A stretch of 64,000 nt of DNA, from positions 310,001 through 374,000 of the forward strand of contig SKCR01032769.1 of NCBI GenBank assembly GCA_019454045.1, in the 5' to 3' direction. The notes below the pieces were generated by a model. The model worked only from the letters and a program-made list of their open reading frames with translations. It was not told the origin of the DNA and did not search any database. Below are positions 47,924 to 60,193 of this stretch, piece by piece. The DNA is from Zanthoxylum bungeanum (lineage: Eukaryota; Streptophyta; Magnoliopsida; Sapindales; Rutaceae). How positions within the stretch are numbered: the first letter of the stretch is position 1; every line of letters begins with the position of its first letter. The translations under genes and the position numbers were made by a program.

Positions 47924-50900
47924 TGATAAGATTCCATAATCAAGATAATTGAAGGGAGAAAATCAAGGAATATCTTTTTTTTGAATCCTTTGTAATTATA
48001 TCTTTTATCTAGTAGTTAATCTCTTTCCTATTTCAAATTTCAAACATTGTGTATTTATAATACTAAATGTCATTGTAAATAATAAGAGAGAATATATTCT
48101 TCTTCAACTTGTCCTCTTCAATTCTACATGGTATCAGCGCCCAGATCCCTTCTCTAATTTTTTTTTTTTCTCCACAATCTCCAACCTCCGTTCCAATGGC
48201 CTCCGACGGTACCCAAAATGTCATCCCCAACACCCAAGAACCTACAAAACCTTTGATCATAGTTGCCATCCACAACTCAATCAAACTCACATCAACAAAT
48301 TATCTCTCCTGGAAAACCCAAATTGAAGCCATTCTCATCGGCTACGATTTACAAAAACACATTGATGAAAATCATCAAACCCCACAACGTACCGTCACCA
48401 CCAATAATGTCACTTCTCCAAATCCCGAATATCATACTTGGCTACGCCAAGACAAACTGATCTTTGCAGCTCTGGTCAGCACCCTATCACCATCGCTAGT
48501 CCCTCTCATCACCCAATCCACCACCACCTATGAAGCCTGGCGAACACTTGCCAACACCTATGCCCGTCCATCTCGGGGTCACATCAAACAACTCAAAGAT
48601 CATCTTAAACACATCACCAAAGGCCCTAAAACCATTACCGAATACATGCAATTCATCAAAACCACAGCCGATCAACTTGCCGCCCTTGGTAAACCTCTTG
48701 ACCATGAAGATCTAATTGAAAAAGTACTTGACGGCCTTGACGATAACTATCAGTCCATCATCGACTCTGTCAATGGCCGTGATTCCACTATTCTCTTTGA
48801 TGAACTCCATGAAAAACTCATCAACAAGGAGCTATCTATCCGCAACAGGACCAGCACCCCATCCCACCCCCCATCCCACCCGGCATCCGCATCCCACCAT
48901 GTTCGGACCTACAGCCGACCACATCCAAGTAACACTGCCCAGATCGGTCGGTATACACCAACCACCAACCACCAACTTCCAGAAACACTTCCACAAACAC
49001 TAGAACCGACCGACATCCTCCTCGTCCTTTTCTTGGTCGTTGCCAATGGTGCAGCAATCAAGCCATGTGGTCTCCCAATGCCCTCTCTTCCGCCAACACT
49101 TCCCCGGTGCGCAACCACCAACCAGGTCGACCAATTCCTCCAACCCTCGCACGCCCAGTCCCTGGCAATATCAAGCAAATGCTACCACCACCTCTTCATC
49201 CAACCCACACTGGCTTCTCGACAGTGGAGCCTCACATCATGTCACTACTGATCTGAACAACCTTGCCCTCCACTATCCTTATGACGGCACAGATGAAATA
49301 ATGATCGGTGACGGCACTGCCCTGCCCATTTCCCACCATGGTTCTACCTCTCTTAATACTTTAACTAACTCTTTCACCTTATCCAATGTTTTATATGTAC
49401 CCAACATGAAACGAAATCTCATCTCCATTTCACAATTTTGCAAGTCCAATAACACTTCCATTGAGTTTTTACCCTCTTGTTTTCATGTGAAGGATCTCCG
49501 CACGGGGGCAGTTCTGTTGCAGGGTCGAACTAAGGATGGTGTCTACGAGTGGCCGACCACCCCCACTCGGTCTCCTCTAATCGCCTATCCAAGTGTCAGC
49601 ACAACTGTACCTGAGTGGCATCATCGGCTCGGGCATCCCTCGTCGTCCATCTTCAAACGCATCATGTCTTCATTTAATTCCTCTGTCTCTAATTCCTGTT
49701 ATTCAAATAATCATTGTAATGCATGCCAATGCAATAAAAGTCACAAATTACCGTTCTCTACCTCCACTCTTACTACCTCTGCGCCTCTTGAAGTTATATA
49801 TACAGATTTATGGACCTCCCCGGTCTACTCCTTCGACAACTTCAAATACTACATAATCTTCATCGACCATTTCACCAAATACATATGGTTATATCCCCTA
49901 AAGCGAAAATTCGACACCCGTGATGTCTTTGTGCGCTTCAAGGCACTGGTCGAAAAATTCTTCAATCGCCCTATCATATCACTCTACTCTGACAAGGGGG
50001 GGAATACCAAGCCCTCTCTTCCTTCCTAACAATCCATGGAGTCTCCCATCTGACATCTCCTCCCTCCTCACACTCCTGAACACAATGGGTACTCTGAACG
50101 TCGTCATCGACATATCGTCGAAACAGGTCTTTCTATTCTTACTCACTCCTCCATGCCTCTCTCATATTGGACCTTTGCGTTCTCCACTGCAATATATCTT
50201 ATAAATCGCATGCCCACACCGACCTTACACACCATCACTCCCCCTATCAAAAACTCTTCGATCATATGCCGAACTACTCGAAACTTCACAGCTTTGGCTG
50301 TCTCTGTTACCCTTGGCTCCGTCCATACACATCTCACAAACTTGAGTCTCGGTCCTCTCCTTGTGTCTTCGTAGGATATTCTCTCACTCAGAGGGCTTAT
50401 CTCTGTCTCGAGCCTTCCACAAATCGTCTTTACACCTCCCGACATGTCCGCTTCGTTGAGTCAATTTTTCCCTTTGCCACAACTCCTTTGTCTCCTTCCC
50501 GGGCCACTCCTTACACCATCTCTGAATGGTGCTCCATGACCTTACCGGTCCTGAACCCACCATTGCAGAATGTCGACTCTACACCCCGACAGAATTCCAC
50601 ACCCATCAATGCCCCGAGCCAACCTCACCCTCCATCTCACATAATTCCCACAGGTCCAACCACTTCACAAGCATCAGCAGACCACATATGTCCTATCGGG
50701 CATAACCTACCCCGAGCATCACCATCACTTTCCAATCAAACCAATCCTAACCGACCACAAACAACTCCACAACTCGACGACCAATCTAACCTCGACCGAC
50801 CCCCTACGAACAGAAGTCACTCACCCCTCACCAATAATCCACATAAAAACCGACCTCATACACACAGCCGGGTATCAACCCTCCCCAAAAGCACAACCAG

Positions 50901-52982
50901 CGACACTCAACCTGATCACTCCCGACCACAACCCAACACCGACCAAACAAACACCAAACGACCACATGCACACTCCCGAACACAACCCAACACCGACCAC
51001 ACAAAAACCAACTGAACACATGACCCAACAACTACAGCTTCCCAGACCGACCACACAAAACAAAACCGACCTCTTGCACACTCAACTCCACAACCCATAC
51101 CCGACCAAACCGAACCCAACCACCCGAATGAACGCTCCGACTTACCCCGTGTCATTGTCACACGTTCCAAGCACAACCTACACAAACCAATTCAAAAACT
51201 TAACCTTCACGCCCAGCTTCTGCAACCTACACTCGAACCCACCACCATTACCCAAGCCCTCAAAGACCCTAAGTGGCGCCAAGCTTTGTCAGAGGAATAT
51301 AATGCACTACTTCGCAATGGGACATGGGAACTGGTGCCACCCTGTTCCGACCAGAACCTGGTCGGATGTAAGTGGATTTTCCGCACCAAATTTCATGCTA
51401 ACGGTTCTATTGACAGGTACAAAGCTCGATTAGTTGCCAAGGGATTCCATCAAAGACCTGGCGTAGATTATTATGAAACCTTCAGTCCAGTCATCAAGCC
51501 GACCACAGTTCGGATTGTTCTCAGTCTTGCGGTCAGTCAAGGATGGTCTCTCCGACAACTTGACATCAACAATGCCTTTCTTCAAGGCACTCTCACTGAA
51601 GATGTTTATATGTCACAACCTTCGGGCTTCATTGATCGGGATCACCCCAATCACGTCTGCAAACTTCGCAAAGCCATCTACGGCCTCAAACAAGCTCCTC
51701 GAGCATGGTACCATGAACTGCGTCAATTTCTTCTACAGTCCGGCTTCACCAACTCAATGGCCGACACCTCACTGTTCATCTCCACCAACGCCCAAACCAC
51801 ACTATATCTCTTAGTCTATGTCGACGACATCATCATAACTGGAAATGATGTTGCAACTGTCCGCCGATTCATAGACCAACTCTCTAAGCGCTTCTCACTC
51901 AAGGACCTTGGCCAACTTGCTTATTTCCTTGGGGTGGAGGTTACTAGCCACAACGATGATCTTTTCCTTAGTCAACGCAAGTACATTGCCGATCTGCTCA
52001 CCAGAACCCACATGATTACCGCCAAGCCAGCCTCAACTCCTCTGGCGACAAACCCGACACTCACGTTACAATCTGGATCTCCCTTACCTGATCCGACCGA
52101 GTACAGAACTATTGTCGGGAGCCTCCAGTATCTCTCCCTCACTCGACCAGACATTGCTTATTCTGTAAACAAACTTTCTCAGTTTATGCATCAACCGACC
52201 GATGACATTGGCATGCAGTCAAGCGTCTACTACGATATCTCTGTGGCACTCTGGACCATGGCATATTTCTCCGCCGAAACTCCCCTCTCTCACTCCATGC
52301 CTTTTCCGACGCTGATTGGGCTGGCAACAAGGACGACTTCACCTCCACTGGTGCTTACATAGTTTATCTGGGTCATAATCCTATTTCCTGGAGCTCCAAG
52401 AAACAACGCTCTGTTGCACGCTCATCCACTGAGGCCGAGTACCGATCAGTGGCCTCCACTGCTGCCGAACTTAGATGGATTTGTGCTCTCCTTACTGAAC
52501 TTGGTGTCATTCTCTCTCTCCAACCAGTAATCTACTGTGACAATGTTGGGGCAACCAATCTCTGCTCCAATCCTGTTTTCCACTCACGCATGAAACATGT
52601 CGCGCTTGACTACCACTTCATCCGAGAACAAGTTCAAAATGGTCTACTCCGGGTCTCCCACATCTCTGGAGCTGATCAACTAGCAGACGCCCTCACCAAA
52701 CCGCTTGCTCGGTCTCCTTTCAATTCAATCAAATCCAAGATCGGACTCTCTCCACGACCGTCCATCTTGCGGGGGCATGATAAGATTCCATAATCAAGAT
52801 AATTGAAGGGAGAAAATCAAGGAATATCTTTTTTTTTGAATCATTTGTAATTATATCTTTTATCTAGTAGTTAATCTCTTTCCTATTTCAAATTTCAAAC
52901 ATTGTGTATTTATAGTACTAAATGTCATTGTAAATAATAGAGAGAATATATTCTTCTTCAACTTGTCCTCTTCAATTCTACA
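47924..52982 (+). mobile_element. Complete Ty1-copia element, Ale/Retrofit-like
   Basis: 5059 bp with 205-bp LTRs (47924-48128 and 52778-52982) that differ at about three positions, perfect duplications GTTTA (47919-47923 and 52983-52987), a primer site TGGTATCAGCGCC (48129-48141), and a polypurine tract GCGGGGGCA before 52778. It lies 91 bp upstream of the ERF start codon, in the opposite orientation. Short LTRs and the gag type suggest the Ale lineage. Confidence 0.92.
48196..52793 (+). pseudogene. Copia gag-pol, frameshifted
   Basis: Starts MASDGTQNVIPN. The gag core (LTSTNYLSWKTQIEAILIGY to IRNRTS) is open to about 48850. A zinc knuckle CQWC...SHVVSQC near 49041-49075 is split between frames. 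Protease LLDSGASHHVT (about 49216) and the GAG-pre-integrase EWHHRLGHPS follow, then integrase (IYTDLWTSPV, FIDHFTKYIWLYPL), which shifts frame at a run of seven G (49995-50002). Reverse transcriptase 51286-52200 has WELVPP, YKARLVAKGF, LDINNAFLQG, YGLKQAPRAW and YVDDIIITGN. Another one-base loss near 52205 precedes RNase H (SDADWAG, ARSSTEAEYRS, TKPLAR). At least four single-base shifts make this copy non-functional as read. Confidence 0.88.
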
Positions 52983-52987
52983 GTTTA

Positions 52988-53825
52988 TTATAGCTCGATC
53001 GTCGTCTAATTTATTATTATAATCATACTCTGACGAGTTCTTCCGTTAATTTCCATGAACTGAACCTACCTTACTTTTTAATTGAGCATGGGATAATCAT
53101 ATTATTCACGTTTTTATATTATATATTGTTATTATTATTATTACAACTGCCCTGCCCCTAAGCAGTATAACGTTACTTCTTTATTCAGTACTATATGGTA
53201 TGCTCAATACGGTTTTTGTTTAAATATCAATTAAAAATGAAAGGGGGTCTGTAAATAAAAATAATAATACCTGTAATTGGTGAAATTTATGATCAATGAG
53301 TAAAAATTAATCAACTCCTAACCAATGAGACATATTAAGCTTTATTTTTTTGCATCAAGTTATTACATAACTGTTCAAACTGTTCATAGTGGTTAATGTT
53401 CAGTTTACGATAACATATATGTATATTTGACTCAAAAGGAATTCGTGCATTTTTAAAAGAACTTTATCTGATTCGTCTAGAGTTTTATATAAGATTCTTT
53501 GTATATCCTCCGGATAGATATCAGTAAAGTATGATGAATTTAATTTTTTAGGTTTTAATTTATCGCTTTCTTCTAGTTATGTAAAAAATTGGGCTCTTTT
53601 TATTTAACCCTTCTGATAGTTGATGTAATTTTTCTGATTCACTATTGGTGAATCTACTCTTTGCTTTATTTAATAATACTTCCCCCTTCTTTTAAAAAAA
53701 AAAGAAAAAACCATTTGTTTGTTACTTGCTTTTTGCTCAATCGATCATTGACTAGATTACCGAAGTTAACTTGCTTGGAAGACATTTGAGATTTCATCAC
53801 AAATAAGCCCTTTACTTCATAGCTA
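52988..53825. other. Former ERF upstream region and AT-rich spacer
   Basis: Before the copia insertion 52983 onward was contiguous with the ERF 5' flank. On the minus strand CTATAATAAAC at 52983-52993 is a TATA candidate. No gene is seen. Confidence 0.45.
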
Positions 53826-53833
53826 TTTAACAC

Positions 53834-53993
53834 TTTTTTTTTGAATCATTGGAAATCCAATCGCCAAACAACCATTTGCGGACTTAAGTTGAACATGTAA
53901 AATCTCCGACTGTCACAGACTCTTCAAGAAACGCATTCCCTAGATTCGAATGCAGGACCTGAAGGTTAGATCCTGAACCCTACAACACAGTTT
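53834..53993 (-). mobile_element. Short SINE-like element B
   Basis: Perfect duplications TTTAACAC (53826-53833 and 53994-54001) flank it. On the minus strand it has a B-box-like GCATTCGAATCTAGG and ends GGATTTCCAATGATTC-A(n), the same 3' end as the copy at 28535-28710. Confidence 0.68.
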
Positions 53994-54001
53994 TTTAACA
54001 C

Positions 54002-54375
54002 ATCATCTACTATATATTCAATTTGGAAGACATGAAACCATATTAGATTTGAAGATGATATCTGTGAGTTACAATTAAATAGTTTGGCACACTTTTGAAG
54101 TTCTTTTCAAGGTCTCAGCCGGGGTTATGTGAGTAATGGCATTGATAAAATAATTACTTAATTATTTGAATATCCCATTGTGCTCCAAGACAAACACGAA
54201 TGCTAGCCGAGTATATATATACGTGGATGGTTTGGAAAGTGAGCTTTTGCGGTTAACTTGATCCTCCTTGGTGGCTAAACCGTCGTTCAAAACTTATCAG
54301 GGAAAAGAAAACAATACTATATAGTGTGGCAAATACTATGGGGGGATAATTGAAAAGTTTGAATTCCGTTCACAG
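54002..54375. other. Spacer
   Basis: AT-rich; nothing recognised. Confidence 0.3.
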
Positions 54376-54641
54376 TGTTTGTTTCGCTAGAAAGTGTGAG
54401 AAAATGAAAATGAAAATTGTTTGTTATTGATGATACAAAAATGAAATTACATCTCATAGTATTTCTACTGATCTACAATTAAATTGCTACCTCATACACT
54501 ATTCACGTGAGCTGCAATTTAGGCGGGAAACTTTATAACTAACTCTAAATGTCTTTCAACAACTTGTAACGAACTTTGACAGTTGGACCAATGGAATCCT
54601 TCAATACATTGACCAATACAAATTTAACACATTGGCATATA
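54376..54641 (-). repeat. Old copia 3' LTR, distal part
   Basis: On the minus strand this continues the LTR that starts at 60743 (TGTTAAGAATGCTAATGATT) and ends near 54376 with GCGAAACAAACA. It was split by the copia element at 54642, which duplicated ATATA. Confidence 0.65.
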
Positions 54642-55160
54642 TGTTGTAAATTCTTCAATTATTTCATAAGGGTATTTATGTCTTTGTATATGGCCAAGGG
54701 GTGCTAGAGTGGTTACAATCCATAGAGGGTTGCAACCCCACCCCAAAGGGTGTTCTATGGCACCCCTCCATGCCTTTATAAGGGGTCATATACTCCTAAT
54801 TTGAGAAGTTCGAAAATAAAGACATATATCCAAATTCAACAGACACTTTGGTTTTTCTTTTTGGTTTTGAGAGAGATCCACCATTTTTATCCTAGTTCAA
54901 ACACTTGTGAAGGTGTGCACCTTGAACAAGTAGAATCCAAGTTATCCTGGGAGAACATTGGCAATTCGAATCCGTAGAGCACCTGTGACGGGGCCAATAA
55001 GTTCTTAAGGACAGAGTCTTTCTCGACTTGGACAATCGAATCAGGTTTTTCTGGTTCTTAATGTTTTAGGGTTATATTGCATCTAGATCCACTTTTTGGA
55101 AGTTTGATCCGTTTGTTTTGCATGTTTATATTACTGTTTGATGACACATAATTGCTAACA
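54642..55160 (+). repeat. 5' LTR of the copia element
   Basis: Differs from the 3' LTR (60194-60711) at only a few bases (for example GTATATGG / GTAATGG and TTAATGTTTT / TTAATTGTTTT). AATAAA follows the TATA candidate at about 54814, a possible polyadenylation signal near the R region. Confidence 0.9.
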
Positions 55161-55162
55161 AT

Positions 55163-55176
55163 CTTAAGAACTTATT
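55163..55176 (+). promoter_or_regulatory. Candidate self-complementary primer site
   Basis: CTTAAGAACTTATT, two bases after the LTR, is the exact reverse complement of AATAAGTTCTTAAG at 54996-55009 in the LTR. It sits exactly where a primer-binding site belongs. Whether it primes cDNA or only forms a U5-leader stem is unknown. Confidence 0.6.
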
Positions 55177-55258
55177 GCTTTAATGTTATTAGATAGTAAT
55201 TCGCATGTTAGGGTTTGAATATTTTCTGGAAAATACGAACTGTGCATGAAAAACCCGT

Positions 55259-55405
55259 AGGGCGTTCGAACGCCCGACGCACGCGAAGGCTAAATATTTG
55301 AACTTTCGTTAGAACGTTCGAACGCGTCTTCAAACGCAACACGAACGCACACACACTGGACAGTCTCGTTCGAACGTAGATACGAACGTGACACTAACGA
55401 CTTTG
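55259..55405. repeat. TTCGAACG-rich module in the copia leader
   Basis: Three blocks: GGGCGTTCGAACGCCC, then GTTCGAACGCGTCTTCAAAC with two further CGAACGC copies, then TCGTTCGAACGTAGATACGAACG. The order and spacing are like the module in the Ogre-like LTR at 5373-5640. Confidence 0.72.
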
Positions 55406-55702
55406 TCCTGTAAGTATAATAAACTGCAAACTTTAATTAATATTAACTTGGTAGTATAGATCAAGTTATTATTAAATTGTTCAATCATCACAAGCATTCA
55501 CATAGTGATAAAATTGAAATTGTTTGTTGTTGCATAATTGGTTGAGAATTTAAAGTGTAACATACACAAGTAATTCCATCCAATCTTGATTAAATTATAT
55601 ATATCTACATTTATCGTTTATCACTTTGAACAAGATCATTGTTGATCGTTGTGCAATTTGTCTTTCGTAGACTAATTGACCCTGTTGATTTTCCAGTTAC
55701 AT

Positions 55703-58700
55703 ATGGCTAGCGGAAATATCACGGTACCGGTCTCTCATGGAGAAAAACCGGAGAAATTTGGTGGGGCAAATTTCAAACAATGGCAGAGTAAGATGCTGTT
55801 CTACCTGACAACTCTCCAGTTGGCAAAATTCCTCAAAGATCCTCCGGGTCCTGTGGAGGGTGAATCTGAGAAGGCCAAGGAAGAGCGAGAACAGACTTGG
55901 ATGTCTGGAGACTTCTTATGCAAGAACTACCTTTTGGGTGGTCTTGACAATACCCTGTACAATGTGTACCAAGGCATGACTTATGCGAAGATTCTCTGGG
56001 AATCTCTCGAGAAGAAGTATAAAACTGAAGATGCCGGACAAAAGAAATTTGTCGTGGGTAGGTTCCTGGACTACAAGATGGTAGATTCAAGGACGGTGAT
56101 GTCTCAGTTGGGTGAACTGCAATTGATCATTCATGAAATACTGGATGAGGGGATGAAACTCTGTGAGATGTTTCAAGTTGCCGCCATAATTGAAAAGTTG
56201 CCTCCATCATGGAAGGACTTCAGGAGCTATCTGAAACACAAAAAGAAGCAGATGAGCCTTGAAGACCTCAGTGTTCGATTGAGAATCGAGGAGGACAACA
56301 GGATGTCCGAGAAGGCCAGCTACAAGACTCTGGAGTCTAAGGCCCACATCATTGAAGGTGCAAAGGGTAGCAAAAAGAGAAAGAACAGTGGAGCTGACTC
56401 TGGGAACAAGAAGTTCAAGGGAAAATGCTACAACTGTGGAAAGAGCGGTCATATGTCAAAGGACTGCAGGAACAAGAAGTCTCAGGACAAGGGCAAGAAA
56501 AAGAAATATGAGGCCCATGTTACTGAAGGCGAGCAGCTGACTGATGATATCTCAGAGATGGAACTATCAGCAGTGGTAACCGAAGCCAACATAGTTGGGA
56601 ATCCGAGAGAATGGTGGGTAGACACTGGGGCTACTCGCCATATCTGTGCAGAAAGTAAGATGTTTTCCATGTACCAGAAGGTCGATGGCGGCGATCATCT
56701 GACAATGGGAAATTCGTCTACCTCTCAGGTGGTTGGACAAGGCACAGTTGTTCTGAAGATGACATCTGGAAAGGAGCTAACATTGAAGAATGTACTGCAC
56801 GTTCCAGATATTCGGAAGAACTTAGTCTCAGGATCTCTTCTTAGTAAAGCTGGGTTTAAGCTTGTATTTGTTTCTGACAAGTTTGTAATGACTAAGAATG
56901 ATATGTATGTAGGAAAAGGATACCTAACTGAGGGCTTTTCAAGCTAAATGTAATGACTGTTAATCGTGCTATTAATAAAGCTAGTTCGTCTGCTTATATT
57001 ATTGTGTCACAAAATGTATGGCATGGGAGGTTAGGACATGTTAATTATGATACCATGCGTAAATTAATTAACATGGACCTCATACCTAAATTTGCAATTG
57101 ATAGCCAACATAAGTGTGAAGCATGTGTTGAAGCAAAAATACATAGAACATCATTTCATTCTATCGAACGCAGTTCTGAACCGCTAGAACTTGTACACAC
57201 TGATGTATGTGACATGAATATTGTGCAAACAAGAGGCGGTAAAAAGTACTTTGTCACTTTTATCGATGACAGCACAAGATTCTGTTATGTGTACTTGTTG
57301 AGAAGCAAAGCAGAAGCTATTGAAAGCTTCGTACACTATAAGAGCGAAGTTGAAAATCAACTTGGCAAGAAAATCAAAAGAATCAGGAGTGTGATAGAGG
57401 TGGTGAATACGTTTCACCGTTCGGTGAATATTGTTCTGTGCACGGAATTATTCACGAAACCACTGCTCCTTATTCTCCTCAACAGAACGGAATTGCGGAA
57501 CGCAAAAACCGAACGTTGAAGGAAATGATGAACGCCATGTTGACAAGTTCGGGTTTACCCCAGAACTTGTGGGGGGAAGCCTTGCTTTCCTCAAACTACG
57601 TTCTGAACAAGCTTCCTCACAGAAGACTAGACAAGACACCATATGAATTGTGGAAAGGTTTCGTACCTTCCTACAAATACCTCAAAGTGTGGGGGTGTCT
57701 TGCCAAAGTAATGGTTCCTAAACCTAAGAAGGTTAGAATAGGACCAAAACTGTTGACTGTATATTCATTGGATATGCTCACAACAGTAGTGCGTATCGAT
57801 TCTTGGTGCACAAGTCGGAGATTCCTGACATCAATCCTAATATGATAATTGAGTCAAGGAATGCGATATTTTTTGAAGAGACTTTCCTTGTAAGGAAAGA
57901 CAAATAACTGGGTCTCTCAAAAGAACAGTTGATACTGTCAAGGACAGTGATCAAGTTGACCAAGAATCAGATCAACGTGTAAATGCTGAGACAATCGAGC
58001 CTAGACGTAGCAAAAGAGCTAGAACGTCTAAGTCGTTTGGTCCTGATTTTTTAACATACTTGTTAGAAAATGAGCCTCAAAGTTATAAAGAAGCTGTGAC
58101 TTCTCCGGAGGCACCTCTTTGGAAAGAGGCGATTAACAGTGAGATTGATTCAATCCTACAGAACCATACTTGGGAGTTGGTTGATCTTCCGCCAGGTTGT
58201 AAGCCGCTGGGCTACAAATGGATATTCAAAAGGAAGATGAAAACGGATGGATCAATAGATAAGTATAAGGCAAGACTTGTCATAAAAGGTTATAGACAAA
58301 AGGAAGGCCTTGATTACTTTGACACCTATTCACCGGTGACTCGCATCACATCGATAAGAATGCTCATAGCCATAGCAGCTATATTTGGTCTTGAAATACA
58401 TCAAATGGATGTAAAGACAGCATTCTTGAATGGTGAATTGGATGAAGAAATTTACATGGAACAACCAGAAGGGTTTAGTGTTCCTGGACAAAAACAGAAG
58501 GTGTGCAAACTTGTAAAATCCTTGTACGGATTAAAACAAGCACCGAAACAATGGCATGAGAAATTTGACAAAGAAATGTTGTCAAATGGGTTTAAAACCA
58601 ATGAGTGTGATAAGTGTGTGTACACCAAATCAACTCAAAAAGGATATGTCATTGTGTGTCTCTATGTAGACGATATGCTGATAATTGGTAGTAATCATGA

Positions 58701-59613
58701 AATGATTAAGTTTACCAAAAACGTGTTATCCAGCAGATTTGATATGAAAGATATGGGGATCGCTGATGTGATCCTAGGAATAAAGATTTCTAGGACATCA
58801 GACGGATATATATTATCACAGACTCATTATATTGAGAAGATACTCGATAAATATATCAAAGGGGATCTAAACGTGGCTAGAACCCCTGTAGACCTAACTC
58901 TTCATTTATCAAAGAATACTGGTTCAAGCATATCGCAACTAGAGTATTCGAGAATCATCGGAAGTCTGATGTATCTCACGAATTGCACACGACCCGATAT
59001 CGCTCAAGCTGTGAATCGGCTTAGCAGATATACGAGTAATCCAGGACACAACCACTGGAAAGCCATAGTAAGAGTTTTGAGGTATCTGAGAGGAACTTCA
59101 AAATATGGGCTACATTACGAGAGATATCCTGCTGTACTAGAGGGTTACAGCGATGCTAACTGGATATCTGATACGATGGATTCCAAATCCACAAGTGGAT
59201 TTGTTTTCACACTTGGTAATGCGGCCGTATCATGGAAATCCTCGAGGCAAACATGTATTGCCCGGTCTACTATGGAATCAGAGTTCATAGCGTTAGACAA
59301 AACAGCGGAAGAAGCAGAATGGCTTAGAAACTTCCTGGAGGATGTTCCTAGTTGGCCCAAACCGGTGCCAGCGATAAGCATACATTGTGACAGCCAATCG
59401 GCTATTGGGAGAGCCCAAAATACAATGTATAATGGTAAGTCTCGACACATACGTCGGAGACATAATACCATACGTCAACTGCTCTCAAGTGGCATAATAA
59501 CGATCGATTATGTCAGGTCGAAGGAAAACCTAGCGGATCCACTAACTAAAGGTTTACCTCGAGAGCAAGTTGAGAAGTCATCGAGGGGAATGGGCTTGAA
59601 GCCTATAATCTAA
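55703..59613 (+). pseudogene. Copia gag-pol, frameshifted, RT-RNase H intact
   Basis: Gag starts [20 protein letters not shown] (ATG 55703) and reaches a zinc knuckle [14 protein letters not shown] (about 56427-56468). Protease has [12 protein letters not shown], then [17 protein letters not shown] shift at about 56938 ends this frame at 56947. GAG-pre-integrase WHGRLGHVNYDTM, CEACVEAKIHRT and integrase (HTDVCDM, FIDDSTRFCYVYLL) follow, broken near 57391 in the DRGGEY loop and resuming as YSPQQNGIAERKNRTLKEM; another shift lies near 57745. From 58060 to 59613 one open frame covers reverse transcriptase ([54 protein letters not shown]) and RNase H ([44 protein letters not shown]). Confidence 0.9.
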
Positions 59614-60193
59614 GAATTGTCACTGTGGAAACCCAACCTAGTTGACTGGAGATCCCAAGATCTAGGTTCAAAAGGGACAACAGAAACTTTGTGCAATTCA
59701 AAACAAGCACTGAAGAGTTTTGTACTCTTTCCCATTCCGATAATGACGCTGAGTGCTGTCTGTCATTGGTTAGGATAAGCTAAGGCTTTTAATGATCACT
59801 ATATTAGGAGATGAGTCCTAATGGGGGTAAAGACAGATTACCTCTTCATAGCAGATCACCTATTTCAAGTAAGAAGTGAGGCCGCTTCCATGGGAACCTT
59901 TAAAGGCGGGTTACCCTAAAGTGCTTGATGAATCCAGGACCGTTGTTCAGGGCCAAAATGAACACAACCGTAGAACGGGTAAATGGTCGAATTAAAGCTG
60001 TGTGTTGGCAATTGTCTTGGTTTACACCAACGGCAGAACAGTTCAAGACTATGGGTCACTGGTTTGCCAAGTAAATCCGATTGTCATTCACTAGGAAAGG
60101 TTCAAGGCGAAAGCTACCTATTTCGATGCAGCTTTAGCTCACGGTATCTCTCTCACGTGTCTGAATAATTTTTGAAGAATTGTGGGGGATTGT
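59614..60193 (+). other. 3' untranslated region of the copia element
   Basis: About 580 bp between the pol stop and the 3' LTR, ending in a G-rich polypurine tract. No extra ORF (for example an envelope-like gene) is supported. Confidence 0.6.

Noticed and set aside
47833..47943. ERF start at the most upstream in-frame ATG (47943)
   Set aside because: That ATG lies within the copia LTR (from 47924), so it cannot be the ancestral start; 47832 or 47868 fits better.
50167..51185. ORFs on both strands between copia integrase and reverse transcriptase
   Set aside because: The plus-strand frame is the low-complexity linker of pol, and the minus-strand frames are its shadows.
59614..60193. Possible envelope-like or extra gene after copia pol
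   Set aside because: No ORF longer than about 60 codons and no signal or membrane segment; it is the usual 3' untranslated region.
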